Shown piece by piece: positions 17,001 through 27,040 of a DNA stretch of 64,000 nucleotides. The notes under the pieces are model-generated. The model made no database searches. It was not told where the DNA came from and saw nothing but the letters and a program-made list of their open reading frames with translations. The translations under genes were made by a program, and so were the position numbers. Position 1 is the stretch's first letter, and each line of letters begins with the position of its first letter. The stretch comes from an archaeon (GTDB lineage: Archaea; Iainarchaeota; Iainarchaeia; CSSED10-239): the NCBI GenBank assembly GCA_029563035.1, contig JAKQTP010000076.1, positions 29,383-93,382 of the forward strand. Reading direction: 5' to 3'.

Positions 17001-19119
17001 TAAAAGAATTAGGTGGGATGATGAAAATAATTATGATTTAAATCAACGAGGATCAAAATATCCAAAAGAGCTTGTTTTTTATAATATTAGAGAAAAAGAG
17101 TTTTATTATAGATGTTGTCCTTATGTTTATGTAAACGAACAAGGAATTTTTACAGGACAAACATATATTCATGATGGACATAATGTACAGGAAATATTAC
17201 ACCCAACAACATTTTTTGATCTTGGTGTTCGAGATGAATTTTTATCTGAAATATGTACTGAAGCAATATTTGATCCGACATGTTCTGTGGTAAGAGATAT
17301 AACATCAACATCATATCAAGATCCGGGGGGTATTGTTGAACATGCAATTAATTACCGATTAGATACTACTGGTGCGAAATTTAAAGTTGATGATTTTTTT
17401 AGTAACACTCATTATGGTTCAAATATAAAAGTTTTTGATGGTGATGTTACACAATTATTATCAATTAATTGTGAAACGGGAATAGAAGCTTTTGATACAG
17501 ATAGTCCACATTATTCAATGTACAATGGTGAGTATATGGATCCAGAATCACCAGAATTTGATAATTATTTTTGTTTTGGTTCATTGTTCGGGCCCACACC
17601 GATAGATTTTAAATTTGATTTTAATGGAAAACGTATAAGATTATGTTTGAATTATAGGCTGGGTGATTTTACTCAAATTGTACCGTTTTATTTGTGGAAT
17701 AAAAAAGGTGAGGGGTTTGGTCAATATGGGAATGATTCTGATAAACAAACATGGGATAGGACACAAATAGCCTCAATGCCATTACAACGAATATTTTCTA
17801 TAAGTGATGTATCTGGTACTACAACAAATTATCTTATGGCGGACGGAGAAGAAGAATATCTTCTTAAACCGATGACTATAACCCATAACACATTTAGTAT
17901 GACAGGTGCCACAGAAGATATGTTAGAAAGATTTGAGGTAATTAGTTTAGAACCACCAAGCGATTTGAATAATACTATTGGATTTATTGAGGGTGATTTG
18001 TGGTTACAAGTTTTAACTTATAGCGGAAGTGATTATCGAAAAGATCCGATAACTGGTATAATATATGTCGTTGTTAATAAAATGTGGGTACCACAATTCA
18101 ATAACATTTATGAAGATAATTACAGAGAGAATTTTATACCTCAAACAGCATTGAATTATAGTGGTGAAAAACAAGTTCTTTCAACACCATTTTTATTTTA
18201 TTTTGGTTTAAGGCCGGGCAAAACAGCACTCGATCTTCTAATAAAATCATTTGGTGATAGTGATGCGTTTATTTCGGATGAATTTGATGAATGCATTATT
18301 TCTGATATAATAACACCTACACCACCACCAACACCATCAATTTCGACACCTATACCATCAATTTCGATTCCAATACCTTCAGCTTCACTTCCTACACCAT
18401 CATCACTGCCACCTGATTATGTTACAGTTAATATATTAAATAATGCGTCATCATCACTATCAATATCTGAATTATGGATTGGTGGAGAACAACAGCATCC
18501 GGATCCACCATCACCAGATTTCCCATATTATCCTGGTGATAGTGGTGTGTTAATGTATTATGGTGGTGGGAGATACACAATTGTGGTGGTTATAAATGGG
18601 GTATATACAATACCATCATATTTGTCATTAGTCGATAGTAGTGGTGATGTCATTAATACGACTATAACTAATGAAGCATCTTTCCCATATAGTATTGTTC
18701 ATTATGGTAGATTAGTAGTTAGTTCTGCACCTGTCACAATATCACTTAATGATGGTTATCAACCAGTACCATCACCAACACGAACACCATCAATAACAGT
18801 ATCACGCTCATCTGGCGCGCCACCACCCTCGCCGACACCAACAGTAACACCGACTCCGACACCTATTAGTGGGTATATATATGAGGTTATATCTTATGGT
18901 TGTTATGATGGTACTAATTGTGATCCACCATCAATGGAAACAGAATATATTATAAATGAAAATCCTTTAGATGAAGGAATGTATTATAAAGACGGTATTG
19001 AACAAAAAGTTTATTATATAATAAAAGAAGAAAGTGGTTTTTTAAATCCTAAAGTTACACATATTTCTGGATTTGGATATTCATCGTGTAATGGGGCTTG
19101 TCAAGAATTACCTGATTAA
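14011..19119 (+). CDS. Giant tail/baseplate structural protein (1702 aa)
   Basis: Its place after gp6 is where T4 has gp7, but I see no sequence basis for that name. Residues about 45-200 resemble a carboxypeptidase-regulatory/transthyretin-type beta domain (VVVGRVTANSGFGIPNAKVS ... DFMIWGVPIGTQVLHIDID). A strongly hydrophobic helix lies at about residues 535-555. The long middle is unrecognised and beta-rich. A Pro/Thr/Ser spacer (about 1434-1469) leads to a domain related to the terminal modules of the two spacer-bearing genes at 27040 and 34731. A second spacer (about 1587-1625) and a Cys-containing end domain follow. This modular end suggests an exposed fibre or decoration. Confidence 0.7.
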   Translation: MQKHRIHTDIGRDHKITVQISSTYDLMEILSLKFSQKDIYASGKCSDYGVVVGRVTANSGFGIPNAKVSIFVPLSEMDENDPVISALYPYKDINDKDVNGYRYNLLPQRKQHGGHAPTGTFMDQQDILTREECLEVFEKYYNYTVKTNDSGDFMIWGVPIGTQVLHIDIDLSDMGCFSLRPYDFIKKGYATDDFDRVYAFKSSSDIDSLPQIITFDKTIDVYPFWGNEELCEIGITRTDFDLSERNIKIDPVALILVSTITDDTNDAVKRNGRIKKKSGYKCNLQTIPGTVECVRFTGKSVIGSDGITEYPELEYLNITDTINDDGVVMIALPMNLDYIYTNEFGEQEITNDSSKGIPTSSIARFRFDLDFNTYKHATAKYLVPNIREFNPNNNGTSNGVLSDSALRYGVQYSEGMLATYTFSDVFEDYINVVPPISGMTLSDLNYDTDVKEHKKDLMLGTNNTLSPGSPEDYFYKFISNKVYTVSSFQGTHYETAKIRDAFLGIKEIQPNVEDDCASNTNYFPTNFAFKNRTKFTLLLSQVLLFIQFIFSVITVKFAEIIGRIAYSIGRTFLSINIMGAKVFPKVGQRLIDFSYRTQDKYTQQLPLTIYPDCEECTADDETLIQEWTSFSDRYCRIAEVKFKVNVTPIMVELSATVDQLQTSGSTEPGANFYSVSPNVFSSLLSVNVYDSFYGDSARQNTDLCSGTTEMHYTQLSDLHNITLPSSNEPRYGAEVYSWSSNVTGTTITGMTSFSSFSGYFKPINSNEPENIVILSLPMAAMYVYFSKEVWNELTGMDFIHNPELEDEIYDLYAVIRIYDRALVSEEFPITGETINVEVGCQKYDKLYNENIMFQYLWTNDPALGYNPSLPILPPNYSDDTGFNENRNMPSTHPYLVSTIIGTNSTRRLPFMHDFTRYSKRRNIGIQYYDRKTKSGLSEFRDGLFTIIPVIQGKSYNLKAIQEWYRRKRVGLTFCGGVINYSFIDNWIHGLLYFFKFHKRIRWDDENNYDLNQRGSKYPKELVFYNIREKEFYYRCCPYVYVNEQGIFTGQTYIHDGHNVQEILHPTTFFDLGVRDEFLSEICTEAIFDPTCSVVRDITSTSYQDPGGIVEHAINYRLDTTGAKFKVDDFFSNTHYGSNIKVFDGDVTQLLSINCETGIEAFDTDSPHYSMYNGEYMDPESPEFDNYFCFGSLFGPTPIDFKFDFNGKRIRLCLNYRLGDFTQIVPFYLWNKKGEGFGQYGNDSDKQTWDRTQIASMPLQRIFSISDVSGTTTNYLMADGEEEYLLKPMTITHNTFSMTGATEDMLERFEVISLEPPSDLNNTIGFIEGDLWLQVLTYSGSDYRKDPITGIIYVVVNKMWVPQFNNIYEDNYRENFIPQTALNYSGEKQVLSTPFLFYFGLRPGKTALDLLIKSFGDSDAFISDEFDECIISDIITPTPPPTPSISTPIPSISIPIPSASLPTPSSLPPDYVTVNILNNASSSLSISELWIGGEQQHPDPPSPDFPYYPGDSGVLMYYGGGRYTIVVVINGVYTIPSYLSLVDSSGDVINTTITNEASFPYSIVHYGRLVVSSAPVTISLNDGYQPVPSPTRTPSITVSRSSGAPPPSPTPTVTPTPTPISGYIYEVISYGCYDGTNCDPPSMETEYIINENPLDEGMYYKDGIEQKVYYIIKEESGFLNPKVTHISGFGYSSCNGACQELPD

Positions 19120-19128
19120 ATTATGTAA

Positions 19129-22100
19129 ATGAAGAAAAAGAAGATCATATTACCAAAGCTAAGGTATGAAAACGCACCTGAAACAGATAGTCAAATTTCG
19201 ATTGGATTCGAGTCTGATAAATCTCTTTTGAGAGGGGATGATAGGGATGTTGTTTTAAACTTATCTGAACAATTTACAGAAGAACGTGCAAATTGTAAAC
19301 GATATAAGTTATATGGTAAGATGAGAATGGTTTTTAGAAACCTATATGCTGGTGCAACATCATATGATTATTTACGTGAAAGATTATCCTTAGTTAGTGA
19401 TGGGTCGGATAATAATTTCTGTGGTTATCTACCATATAACGAATTTGCGTTTTTAAGAGATGATATATATTATGAAACCACCGAATCATTGTCGGTTACT
19501 TCATTGAGTGGATTTACAGGATTTACCATGGTTACAAGTGGTCCAACTGAACATCAAACAATCACATCAGTTACAGCACCATATCACAACTGGAATCTTT
19601 ATACGAGTTATATTTCGGGTCAAGTTGATAATTTTCCAATGAAATATACATTGTCTGGCCGAACAAAAATTGAGGGTGAAAATGTTATAACATTTACTAG
19701 TGGTGATGGTATACCATTTAGGGTTGAAGAGACTGAAATACATTATGTTTTAACAAGTCCGGTACGACATGGAATTAGTCGGGGTGAATACATCTTGATT
19801 GATGGAAGGTATTATTATGTGAATTCAGTTGGTGACAACATATTTGATTCTGAATATTATGTTATTAATATATTAAAATCACAGTTAAGTGGTGTTACTT
19901 TTAATCCGTTAGTTATTGGAAAACGTTGTATAGACATTAAAGATACTGAAAATTCCACGTCAAAATATTATGTACATAAACATACAATATTAACATCATT
20001 GGGTGATTGTATTATTGATAAAGTAGGATTTGAATCACCAATTTGGGAAGACGAGAAAAAAGTTTTATATGAAAATAGTGTGGGGGATAATGATGTTCTT
20101 GTTGTTCGAAATAGGATGGAAGCCGTGTTATTTGATTCATTGGAACCGTTTATTTTAACTGGAATAACAAATAATTTAGGCCACACACCGATAGAACTTT
20201 ATACTACAATTATTTTTAGAAATGGAAACGGATATTTCGAATATCCACCAAAAGTTGGTTATTCGTTTCATATGCATGATTCATGGATAGATGAACATTT
20301 TGATGGTTCAAATTCAATTGAAACTGGGTTAACGTCAACGTCATTTACAAGAGAAGGTTTTGTATATCCATTTTTTTCCGGAAATTCATTATCTAAAGGT
20401 TCAGAATTATATGGGGCGTTTGTTGAATATAATCCGAAGGAATTAAAAGAAAGAATAATATCAGAATCTTACCATAAAATTGTTAGTAATAAAAATATTT
20501 TTAATCATGGCCAAGATCTTGATGAGGTATTTTCTGGTGCAAGTGAAACGAATCAAATTGGACTTCTATATCAACCACATCATAGATTTAAGTTAAAGGA
20601 ATTATCACCTTATATTGAAACAGCCGATGATAGTACACCAATATATAATCTTCCAGAAAACGCAAAGTATTTTCCTAATGAAAAACTTTGGAGGTGGCGA
20701 GATGTATATGAAGACGGATATATTGATCCAGATGGTTATGGTGTAGATCATCCATATTTAAATAATATTCATTTTGTACATAAAGATATTAATTTTTATA
20801 TAAGAAACGAAAAAATTTATAAAAATAAAAAAGATGGGGTTATTAATTTTTATAGGAGAAAGGATGTTGATGAATGTGTTGACGATTCGGTAATTATTAA
20901 ACGTGGAGACGCCGAAATACCCGAACCATCTATATCGGTTTCCCCATCAGTGTCGTTAAGTGTAATGCCATCTATTACACCTACGCCAACATTATCTGTT
21001 AGCATATCTATAACACCATCAATATCGATGTCATCATCTCAAGGTACGTCGTCGACACCGTCACCATCATTGTCATTAACAAGAACTCCGTCGGTTACTA
21101 GAACACCAACTAGAACGCCTAGTTTATCAATTAGTAGAACACCGTCCAGAACGCCTAGTATAACACCTAGTAGTTCAGTTTTAACTGCTCGATACGTCTC
21201 AAGTAGTGGAAGTGACACAAATAATGGATTAACAGAATCCACACCATGGAGAACGTTAGATAAAGTTAATGCTGAGTTTTCGAATTTAAATCCTGGTACA
21301 GAAATATTATTAAAAAAGGGTGATTCGTTTTATGGTACACTTGTAATAACTAAAAGTGGTACAAGTGGATCTAATAGTCCGTTTGTGTTTGGTACTTACG
21401 GTGATGGTAATGATCCCATTATACATGGTTTTACTACAATAACTGATGGATGGACACATGTTGGTAATAATGTTTATTCACATGATATAATTGCTGATGA
21501 GCAAACTAATATGGTTCTTGTTAATGGTGTTCAAGTACCAATGGGTAGATGGCCAAACGGAACAACATATAGAACTTATGAGTCGTTTAATGGTGCTAGT
21601 TCAATAACAGATAATACGTTATCAGAAGAAACGCCATACAATTGGGTTGGTGCTGAGGTCGTGATTAGAATGACTTACTGGATATTGGGTAGGTTTACTA
21701 TAACTGGTCATACTGGTAATACAATATCATATAGTGGTAATACAATTGATTATTTATATAACAATTTCGGATATTTTATACAGAATGATATAAGAACACT
21801 TGATGTTGAAAATGAATGGTATCATGATCATGCTGCCGGTAAGTTTTATATATATGGTAATCCCGCAGGTAAAACAATTCAAATTGCAACAAAAACAAAT
21901 ATAATTCAAAATCATGGTGGTTATGATTATATAACACTTGAGAATCTTTCATTACAAGGATCAATTGGTGATATTATTTCATTTGATGGTGGTAATTGGT
22001 ATAACGCGGCCAATACAATAATACGAAACTGTATTTTAAAATTTGGCGGATCTCGTGGTATTGATATATACGGTAGTAATGGTTTTATTGTAGATAATAT

Positions 22101-24135
22101 TATTGAACAATGTAATGATAATGCCATACATATTGTATCTGGTAGTAATACGATTGTTACTGGAAACACAATAACAAATATTGGATTACTGCTTGGTCAA
22201 TCAAAGAGATTGTCTGCAAATGGAATATATAACGGTGGAACAAATTCATTAATTGATCATAATATTATAAATAATATCGGATTAAATGGTATAACTGCTG
22301 GTAGTGGAACAAGTGGCATTGTTAAACATAATTTTATTAATAACTATTGTTTAACACTTACAGATGGTGGTGGAATTTATCACGGGCCTAGTAATCGCTC
22401 AATGCCATCTGATTATACAATAGAAAACAATATATGTCTTAATGGTTACGGGAATTATAATGGAACAACAAGTTCAAGTACCTATCTAGCTGAGGGTATA
22501 TATCTTGATAGTTATTGTACTGGTCATACAGTACAATATAATATATGTGCACATAACGCAGGTAATGGTATTAAACTTAGTTCCAGTCATGATAATATTT
22601 TACAATATAATTTGTGTTTTGATAATAAAGAAGCACAGTTATTCTCAAGTGGTTTTTGGTCAGAATATGCGACATTATATAATAACACAATAAGATATAA
22701 TCAGTTTATTGGAAAAGAAATAAATCATTATACATTAAAAGTTTATTTAACAATTGCAGATAATATTTCAAATTATGGTATATCAAATTATAACTATTAT
22801 GCGAGACCTATAAATCAAGGGTCGAATGATGTTATAATTAGAACAGGACAAAACAGTAATTGGGTTAATCGTACATTATCTGAATGGCGTTCGTATTCAA
22901 ATCAGGATGCTAATTCAAACAATTCACTTGCAGGATCGGTGTCAAATTTGGATGATATTCATTTTATTTATAATGAAACGGATGAAAATAAATATTATTC
23001 ATTGTCAGCACCGATGAAAGATGTTGCAAATACAACATATTCGGGTATTATCACACTATCTCCATGGTCGGGATTAGTTCTTCTCGGGCCAGGAACCGTA
23101 ACACTGGAGACATCACCAACAATTAGTAGCACACCAACTCCAACTAGAACAACTAGTGTGTCTATTACTAGAACACCGACAAGAACACCTAGTTTATCGT
23201 TTAGTAGGACACCAACTAGAACACCAAGTGTTTCAATAAGTAGGACACCATCAGTTTCATTATCAACACCAACATCAAATTCGATTATTGCAGATCATAA
23301 TATAGCAAAACTTTCTAATTTATTAGCAATTCCAAGTAGCGCGATAACCAATGCGAAGTCAAATCTTCACATAGCATATGAACACACATCGCACGGTGAA
23401 CAATTGGTTCAGGGTATGACCGGACTGGTTAATTGGAGAGGTTCGACATATTCATTTAATAATGGTGGGTCTGGTGGTGCGTTAGATTTAAGAGATCACG
23501 CAATTGCCCAAATGTTTAGTTGTTGGGGAATGGACCTTGGTAATACAAGATGTCCAAATAATGAACAATATCATTTGTGGGCGGAAAACACTCGTACATA
23601 TTTAGAGACTAATCCTGGTGTTAACGTTGTTATATGGTCTTGGTGTGGGCAAGTAAGTTATGCAACACAAGCTAATATTAACACTTATTTGACATTAATG
23701 AATCAATTGGAGATTGATTATCCATCAATTAAGTTTGTATATATGACAGGTCATGTTGATGGACAACCATTATCAGGTACATTATTTACTAATAATACAA
23801 TTATAAGAAATTATTGTATTAATAATAATAAAATATTATTTGATTTTGCAGATATTGAAAGTTATGATCCTGATGGTAATTATTATGCAGATAAGCGAGT
23901 AACAGATTGTTGTAATTATGATTATAATGGAGATGGTATTGTTAGTACTGATGGTGGTGATCCTGGATTACCAACAAATGGAGATAGAAACTGGGCGTTA
24001 GACTGGCAAAACACACATCAGGTGAATGTTGATTGGTATAATTGTAATTCATCACATTCATATCCACTTAATGCGAATATGAAAGCATATGCAGCATGGT
24101 GGTTATGGGCTAGATTGGGTGGTTGGAGTGGATAA
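19129..24135 (+). CDS. Tailspike-like protein: beta-helix plus hydrolase-like end domain (1668 aa)
   Basis: Four parts can be seen. Residues 1-597 are an unrecognised anchoring region. A Ser/Thr/Pro spacer follows (about 598-685, repeating forms such as TPSLSISRTPSRTPS). Residues about 686-1325 look like a right-handed beta-helix of the pectate-lyase/tailspike type (RYVSSSGSDTNNGLTESTPW, then many short turns with Asn/Ile/Gly). A second spacer (about 1325-1385) leads to an end domain (1386-1668) with HTSHGEQ at 1419-1425, WSWCGQ at 1503-1508, a DYNGDG segment and H1643 near the C-terminus. The end domain resembles secreted hydrolase-like proteins of bacteria. The whole is most likely a spike that binds or degrades surface glycans. 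Confidence 0.7.
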   Translation: MKKKKIILPKLRYENAPETDSQISIGFESDKSLLRGDDRDVVLNLSEQFTEERANCKRYKLYGKMRMVFRNLYAGATSYDYLRERLSLVSDGSDNNFCGYLPYNEFAFLRDDIYYETTESLSVTSLSGFTGFTMVTSGPTEHQTITSVTAPYHNWNLYTSYISGQVDNFPMKYTLSGRTKIEGENVITFTSGDGIPFRVEETEIHYVLTSPVRHGISRGEYILIDGRYYYVNSVGDNIFDSEYYVINILKSQLSGVTFNPLVIGKRCIDIKDTENSTSKYYVHKHTILTSLGDCIIDKVGFESPIWEDEKKVLYENSVGDNDVLVVRNRMEAVLFDSLEPFILTGITNNLGHTPIELYTTIIFRNGNGYFEYPPKVGYSFHMHDSWIDEHFDGSNSIETGLTSTSFTREGFVYPFFSGNSLSKGSELYGAFVEYNPKELKERIISESYHKIVSNKNIFNHGQDLDEVFSGASETNQIGLLYQPHHRFKLKELSPYIETADDSTPIYNLPENAKYFPNEKLWRWRDVYEDGYIDPDGYGVDHPYLNNIHFVHKDINFYIRNEKIYKNKKDGVINFYRRKDVDECVDDSVIIKRGDAEIPEPSISVSPSVSLSVMPSITPTPTLSVSISITPSISMSSSQGTSSTPSPSLSLTRTPSVTRTPTRTPSLSISRTPSRTPSITPSSSVLTARYVSSSGSDTNNGLTESTPWRTLDKVNAEFSNLNPGTEILLKKGDSFYGTLVITKSGTSGSNSPFVFGTYGDGNDPIIHGFTTITDGWTHVGNNVYSHDIIADEQTNMVLVNGVQVPMGRWPNGTTYRTYESFNGASSITDNTLSEETPYNWVGAEVVIRMTYWILGRFTITGHTGNTISYSGNTIDYLYNNFGYFIQNDIRTLDVENEWYHDHAAGKFYIYGNPAGKTIQIATKTNIIQNHGGYDYITLENLSLQGSIGDIISFDGGNWYNAANTIIRNCILKFGGSRGIDIYGSNGFIVDNIIEQCNDNAIHIVSGSNTIVTGNTITNIGLLLGQSKRLSANGIYNGGTNSLIDHNIINNIGLNGITAGSGTSGIVKHNFINNYCLTLTDGGGIYHGPSNRSMPSDYTIENNICLNGYGNYNGTTSSSTYLAEGIYLDSYCTGHTVQYNICAHNAGNGIKLSSSHDNILQYNLCFDNKEAQLFSSGFWSEYATLYNNTIRYNQFIGKEINHYTLKVYLTIADNISNYGISNYNYYARPINQGSNDVIIRTGQNSNWVNRTLSEWRSYSNQDANSNNSLAGSVSNLDDIHFIYNETDENKYYSLSAPMKDVANTTYSGIITLSPWSGLVLLGPGTVTLETSPTISSTPTPTRTTSVSITRTPTRTPSLSFSRTPTRTPSVSISRTPSVSLSTPTSNSIIADHNIAKLSNLLAIPSSAITNAKSNLHIAYEHTSHGEQLVQGMTGLVNWRGSTYSFNNGGSGGALDLRDHAIAQMFSCWGMDLGNTRCPNNEQYHLWAENTRTYLETNPGVNVVIWSWCGQVSYATQANINTYLTLMNQLEIDYPSIKFVYMTGHVDGQPLSGTLFTNNTIIRNYCINNNKILFDFADIESYDPDGNYYADKRVTDCCNYDYNGDGIVSTDGGDPGLPTNGDRNWALDWQNTHQVNVDWYNCNSSHSYPLNANMKAYAAWWLWARLGGWSG

Positions 24136-24148
24136 TTAAATTAATTAA

Positions 24149-24964
24149 ATGGATATATTAAAAAGTAAATCGAATAGAAATATCCTTATTAGTGAGGAAA
24201 CGAGGTTTGGGATAGACCTTGGATGGGAAGAGAATTTTCAAGAATTTGAACGTGAAACATTAAGATCTATTATAAACCCAATAGATAATTTTGAAACTGT
24301 TCGTTATATTCATAATGAATATATTGGTATAAATGGAATATCTCAAAATGATATTTGGTATCATTTTTATTTTTTTAATAGTGATAATCCACCAACATAT
24401 TTTGGTGGTTTAAATTATGAGTATGTCGGGTTATCTCCTGAACAAAACTCAGTAATAACAAAGTCGGAAAACACTAGTTTTTTTAGCCTTGAATTTTATA
24501 AAGCACCGAGTGGTGAGATTATTGATAGCAATAATAGGAAATTAGTTTTCACAAAACATCTACCAATTCCATTAGGTGAAAAAGTGTTTTATACACCAAT
24601 AGGCCGGGAGATTTATTTACCAATTTTTACAGGAAACAATTATAGAAATAAAGAAAATATGTTTTTATTCTGGTTTCAAGATGATACAGTTTTGAAGGGT
24701 TCAATTTATAAAGGTGATACTTTTTACGTAACAGCAAAATATTATAATGCTATAGATGGTACGATATTAAGTTTTTTGAATTCACCTAAATCATATTATG
24801 ATATTGTAAACGAATCTACAGACATTTATCATAGAATGGTGGTAGATAAAAATGATTATTCGTATATTATTTATTCTGGAAATACTAGTGAAGAAAGAAT
24901 AGGTTTAGACAATCAACCAGTATCATTTTATGCCTACGGATATTACACAAAATCTTTAATATAA
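24149..24964 (+). CDS. Tail-cluster structural protein (271 aa)
   Basis: I do not recognise the family. The protein is rich in aromatic residues and beta-forming stretches (NDIWYHFYFFNSDNPPTYFG; TFYVTAKYYNA) and has no signal peptide or membrane helix. It is packed between two large tail genes (13 bases after the spike gene, 2 bases before the next start), so it is most likely a small virion protein such as a spike or fibre connector. Confidence 0.6.
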   Translation: MDILKSKSNRNILISEETRFGIDLGWEENFQEFERETLRSIINPIDNFETVRYIHNEYIGINGISQNDIWYHFYFFNSDNPPTYFGGLNYEYVGLSPEQNSVITKSENTSFFSLEFYKAPSGEIIDSNNRKLVFTKHLPIPLGEKVFYTPIGREIYLPIFTGNNYRNKENMFLFWFQDDTVLKGSIYKGDTFYVTAKYYNAIDGTILSFLNSPKSYYDIVNESTDIYHRMVVDKNDYSYIIYSGNTSEERIGLDNQPVSFYAYGYYTKSLI

Positions 24965-24966
24965 AA

Positions 24967-26076
24967 ATGAAAAAAGAAGTATATCAAATATTAAGAAAGA
25001 CAATACCCGAAGTTGAATTGGTGTCACTGGATAGTCAAAATTGGTATGATTCAAATCACAATTTAATTCCGTGGTCTGGTGGTACAAATTTGGCACCTCA
25101 AAATGGTGATGTCATTTATAATATAAAGGGTACTGTACAGATTGGTTGGTATATGTGGTCTGGAAATACATGGATAACAATTAATAAATCACAAGCATAT
25201 GATAGTTATCAAATACCAATATTTTTAGTAGATACAATTGATGAAATGGGTATTATGGTTGGTTTTGATGGAGAAATTGAACAGGTTGAACAATTTTCTA
25301 ATTTTACATATACCATAAATAATCAAACAATTACCATTTACAATACGGTTAACACAAATAAATTAAATACACTAGTTGATTCCATATATACGATTTCGTG
25401 GGGAGATGGTGAACCTGATAGTAATTTATTATCACCAACAATTTATGATACAGTATTACCAAATGTTACACACACATATGATGTTCCTGGTAATTATGTT
25501 ATTGAAATTACCATTGACTCACCATGGAAAATAGAGAAATTAAAACGAACAATTGAGGTACCATTTAACGGAGCAATAATGCCTACAGATCTAGGTACAT
25601 TACAATTCGAAATACCCTATTCTAATCCATTAATCATTGAAACTCAAGATTATTTACAGGATTACACTACGTTAACTGGTAACACAAATGATACAATAAT
25701 ATCTTTTATTGCAATAGGAAAAAGTCGAATTGATGAATTTAAATTATATGGCTTATCTGCTTATAGTGGTATAACAATTACTTCTGAATATACGGGATAT
25801 ACCATTGATGGATTATATTATATGGATTATCCTGATGGGTACACATATATAACGGGAAACACATCGGATTATAATCATGAAGAGGTATACAATGGAATGA
25901 TAACTAGAAATGAACATTTAATTGGTTTTCTTGATCAGCCAGCGATATATTCTGATATTTTTGTGGAAAGGGGTAAACTTGGTGTTATGGAGCGGAATCT
26001 TAGACTTGGTGAAATTGATAACGTTGGTGAATTAGAAATATATGGGGGTGGCTTTTTTAAAGTGAAAAATCAATAA
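24967..26076 (+). CDS. Tail-cluster protein with a PKD-like domain (369 aa)
   Basis: The central part (about residues 120-205) has the order seen in PKD/Ig-like domains: YTISWGDGEPDSN, then THTYDVPGNYVIEITID. Such domains act as spacers or glycan-contacting units in extracellular proteins. Before it is a region with Trp-rich segments (IGWYMWSGNTWITINKS) typical of fibre-attached pieces. The last 150 residues are unrecognised. It starts 2 bases after the preceding stop, so the two are probably translationally coupled. Confidence 0.6.
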   Translation: MKKEVYQILRKTIPEVELVSLDSQNWYDSNHNLIPWSGGTNLAPQNGDVIYNIKGTVQIGWYMWSGNTWITINKSQAYDSYQIPIFLVDTIDEMGIMVGFDGEIEQVEQFSNFTYTINNQTITIYNTVNTNKLNTLVDSIYTISWGDGEPDSNLLSPTIYDTVLPNVTHTYDVPGNYVIEITIDSPWKIEKLKRTIEVPFNGAIMPTDLGTLQFEIPYSNPLIIETQDYLQDYTTLTGNTNDTIISFIAIGKSRIDEFKLYGLSAYSGITITSEYTGYTIDGLYYMDYPDGYTYITGNTSDYNHEEVYNGMITRNEHLIGFLDQPAIYSDIFVERGKLGVMERNLRLGEIDNVGELEIYGGGFFKVKNQ

Positions 26077-26081
26077 TTTCA

Positions 26082-26089
26082 TATTTATA
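26082..26089 (+). promoter_or_regulatory. TATTTATA element upstream of the 310-aa tail gene
   Basis: The octamer sits 18 bases before the start at 26108 and is followed immediately by TATAAATA on the same strand (26087-26094). The second overlapping sequence is the T4 late-promoter core. The gap between the genes is only 31 bases. Confidence 0.35.
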
Positions 26090-26107
26090 TAAATAAAAGA
26101 GATAGAA

Positions 26108-27040
26108 ATGGCAATTGGATCTTATGGGACAATAAGGGCGGCTGACGTATCGCCAGAAGATGTAGAAATTTTATATCATTTTACACCCGATAGAAAAACT
26201 AGTTCACCTGTTACATTAAGAACATTGAACGCAACGTCAATTTTAACACCTGTTTTTCATAATGCAGAAACGGCATTATCATCTGAATCCGATCGGCCAC
26301 CTGTTGCAGATGTGGAAATTCTAGGTGGTATGTATAATTTAAAATTAGAGTCCGAAGATTTTTCTGATTTGGGATACTATACATTACATTTAAGACCAAA
26401 ACAAATCAGAACTATTATTAGCGATTGTGGTGTGTTAGCATCATTACCATCGGTTAGGGGTCTTATAATTGATTTGTCTAATGTTGTTACGTCAGATAGA
26501 AATAAATTTTCACCACAAAATCTTGTTGGTTATCGTATAGAATATATTAATCCAACAGATAATAAAAAAATTCCTAATTTTTATCGAATGATAACATCGA
26601 ATTTTTATTGTGAACCAATTACAACTAATTTGGTAAATACAAGTCAAAAAGCTATTCGGTATAGGTATTCTGATAATGCAACGAATCTGATGTTTTTAAC
26701 AATAACACCAAGTGCAGCCCCATCAACAAGACCGACAACAGTACCGTATATTGGCCAACCAAATCAAACGATTATTATATCTAATACATATTTTAATCCG
26801 ACAACGATTGAAATTGAGATGGTTGAACATGATATTTCAACGTTGGCGTATGCTCTTTATGGTAATCAGAGCAAGGCTATGTCAAGTGGTATTTATACCA
26901 TTTATGATAAGAATAATAATATTTATAAACAATTTAATTTATACGAAATTAAAGACGAATTTAATGAAACATTATACGAAATTAGAGAAAAAAGAGATGA
27001 TATTGATGAATCATTAAATTTTGATACAATTACAGAATAA
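26108..27040 (+). CDS. Tail-cluster structural protein (310 aa)
   Basis: I do not recognise a named family. The protein is mostly beta in character (VADVEILGGMYNLKLES; YYTLHLRPKQIRTIISDCG) with an acidic helical C-terminus (NLYEIKDEFNETLYEIREKR). Its stop overlaps the start of the 2556-residue gene (TAATG), which suggests that the two proteins are made together and may contact each other in the tail. Confidence 0.6.
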   Translation: MAIGSYGTIRAADVSPEDVEILYHFTPDRKTSSPVTLRTLNATSILTPVFHNAETALSSESDRPPVADVEILGGMYNLKLESEDFSDLGYYTLHLRPKQIRTIISDCGVLASLPSVRGLIIDLSNVVTSDRNKFSPQNLVGYRIEYINPTDNKKIPNFYRMITSNFYCEPITTNLVNTSQKAIRYRYSDNATNLMFLTITPSAAPSTRPTTVPYIGQPNQTIIISNTYFNPTTIEIEMVEHDISTLAYALYGNQSKAMSSGIYTIYDKNNNIYKQFNLYEIKDEFNETLYEIREKRDDIDESLNFDTITE

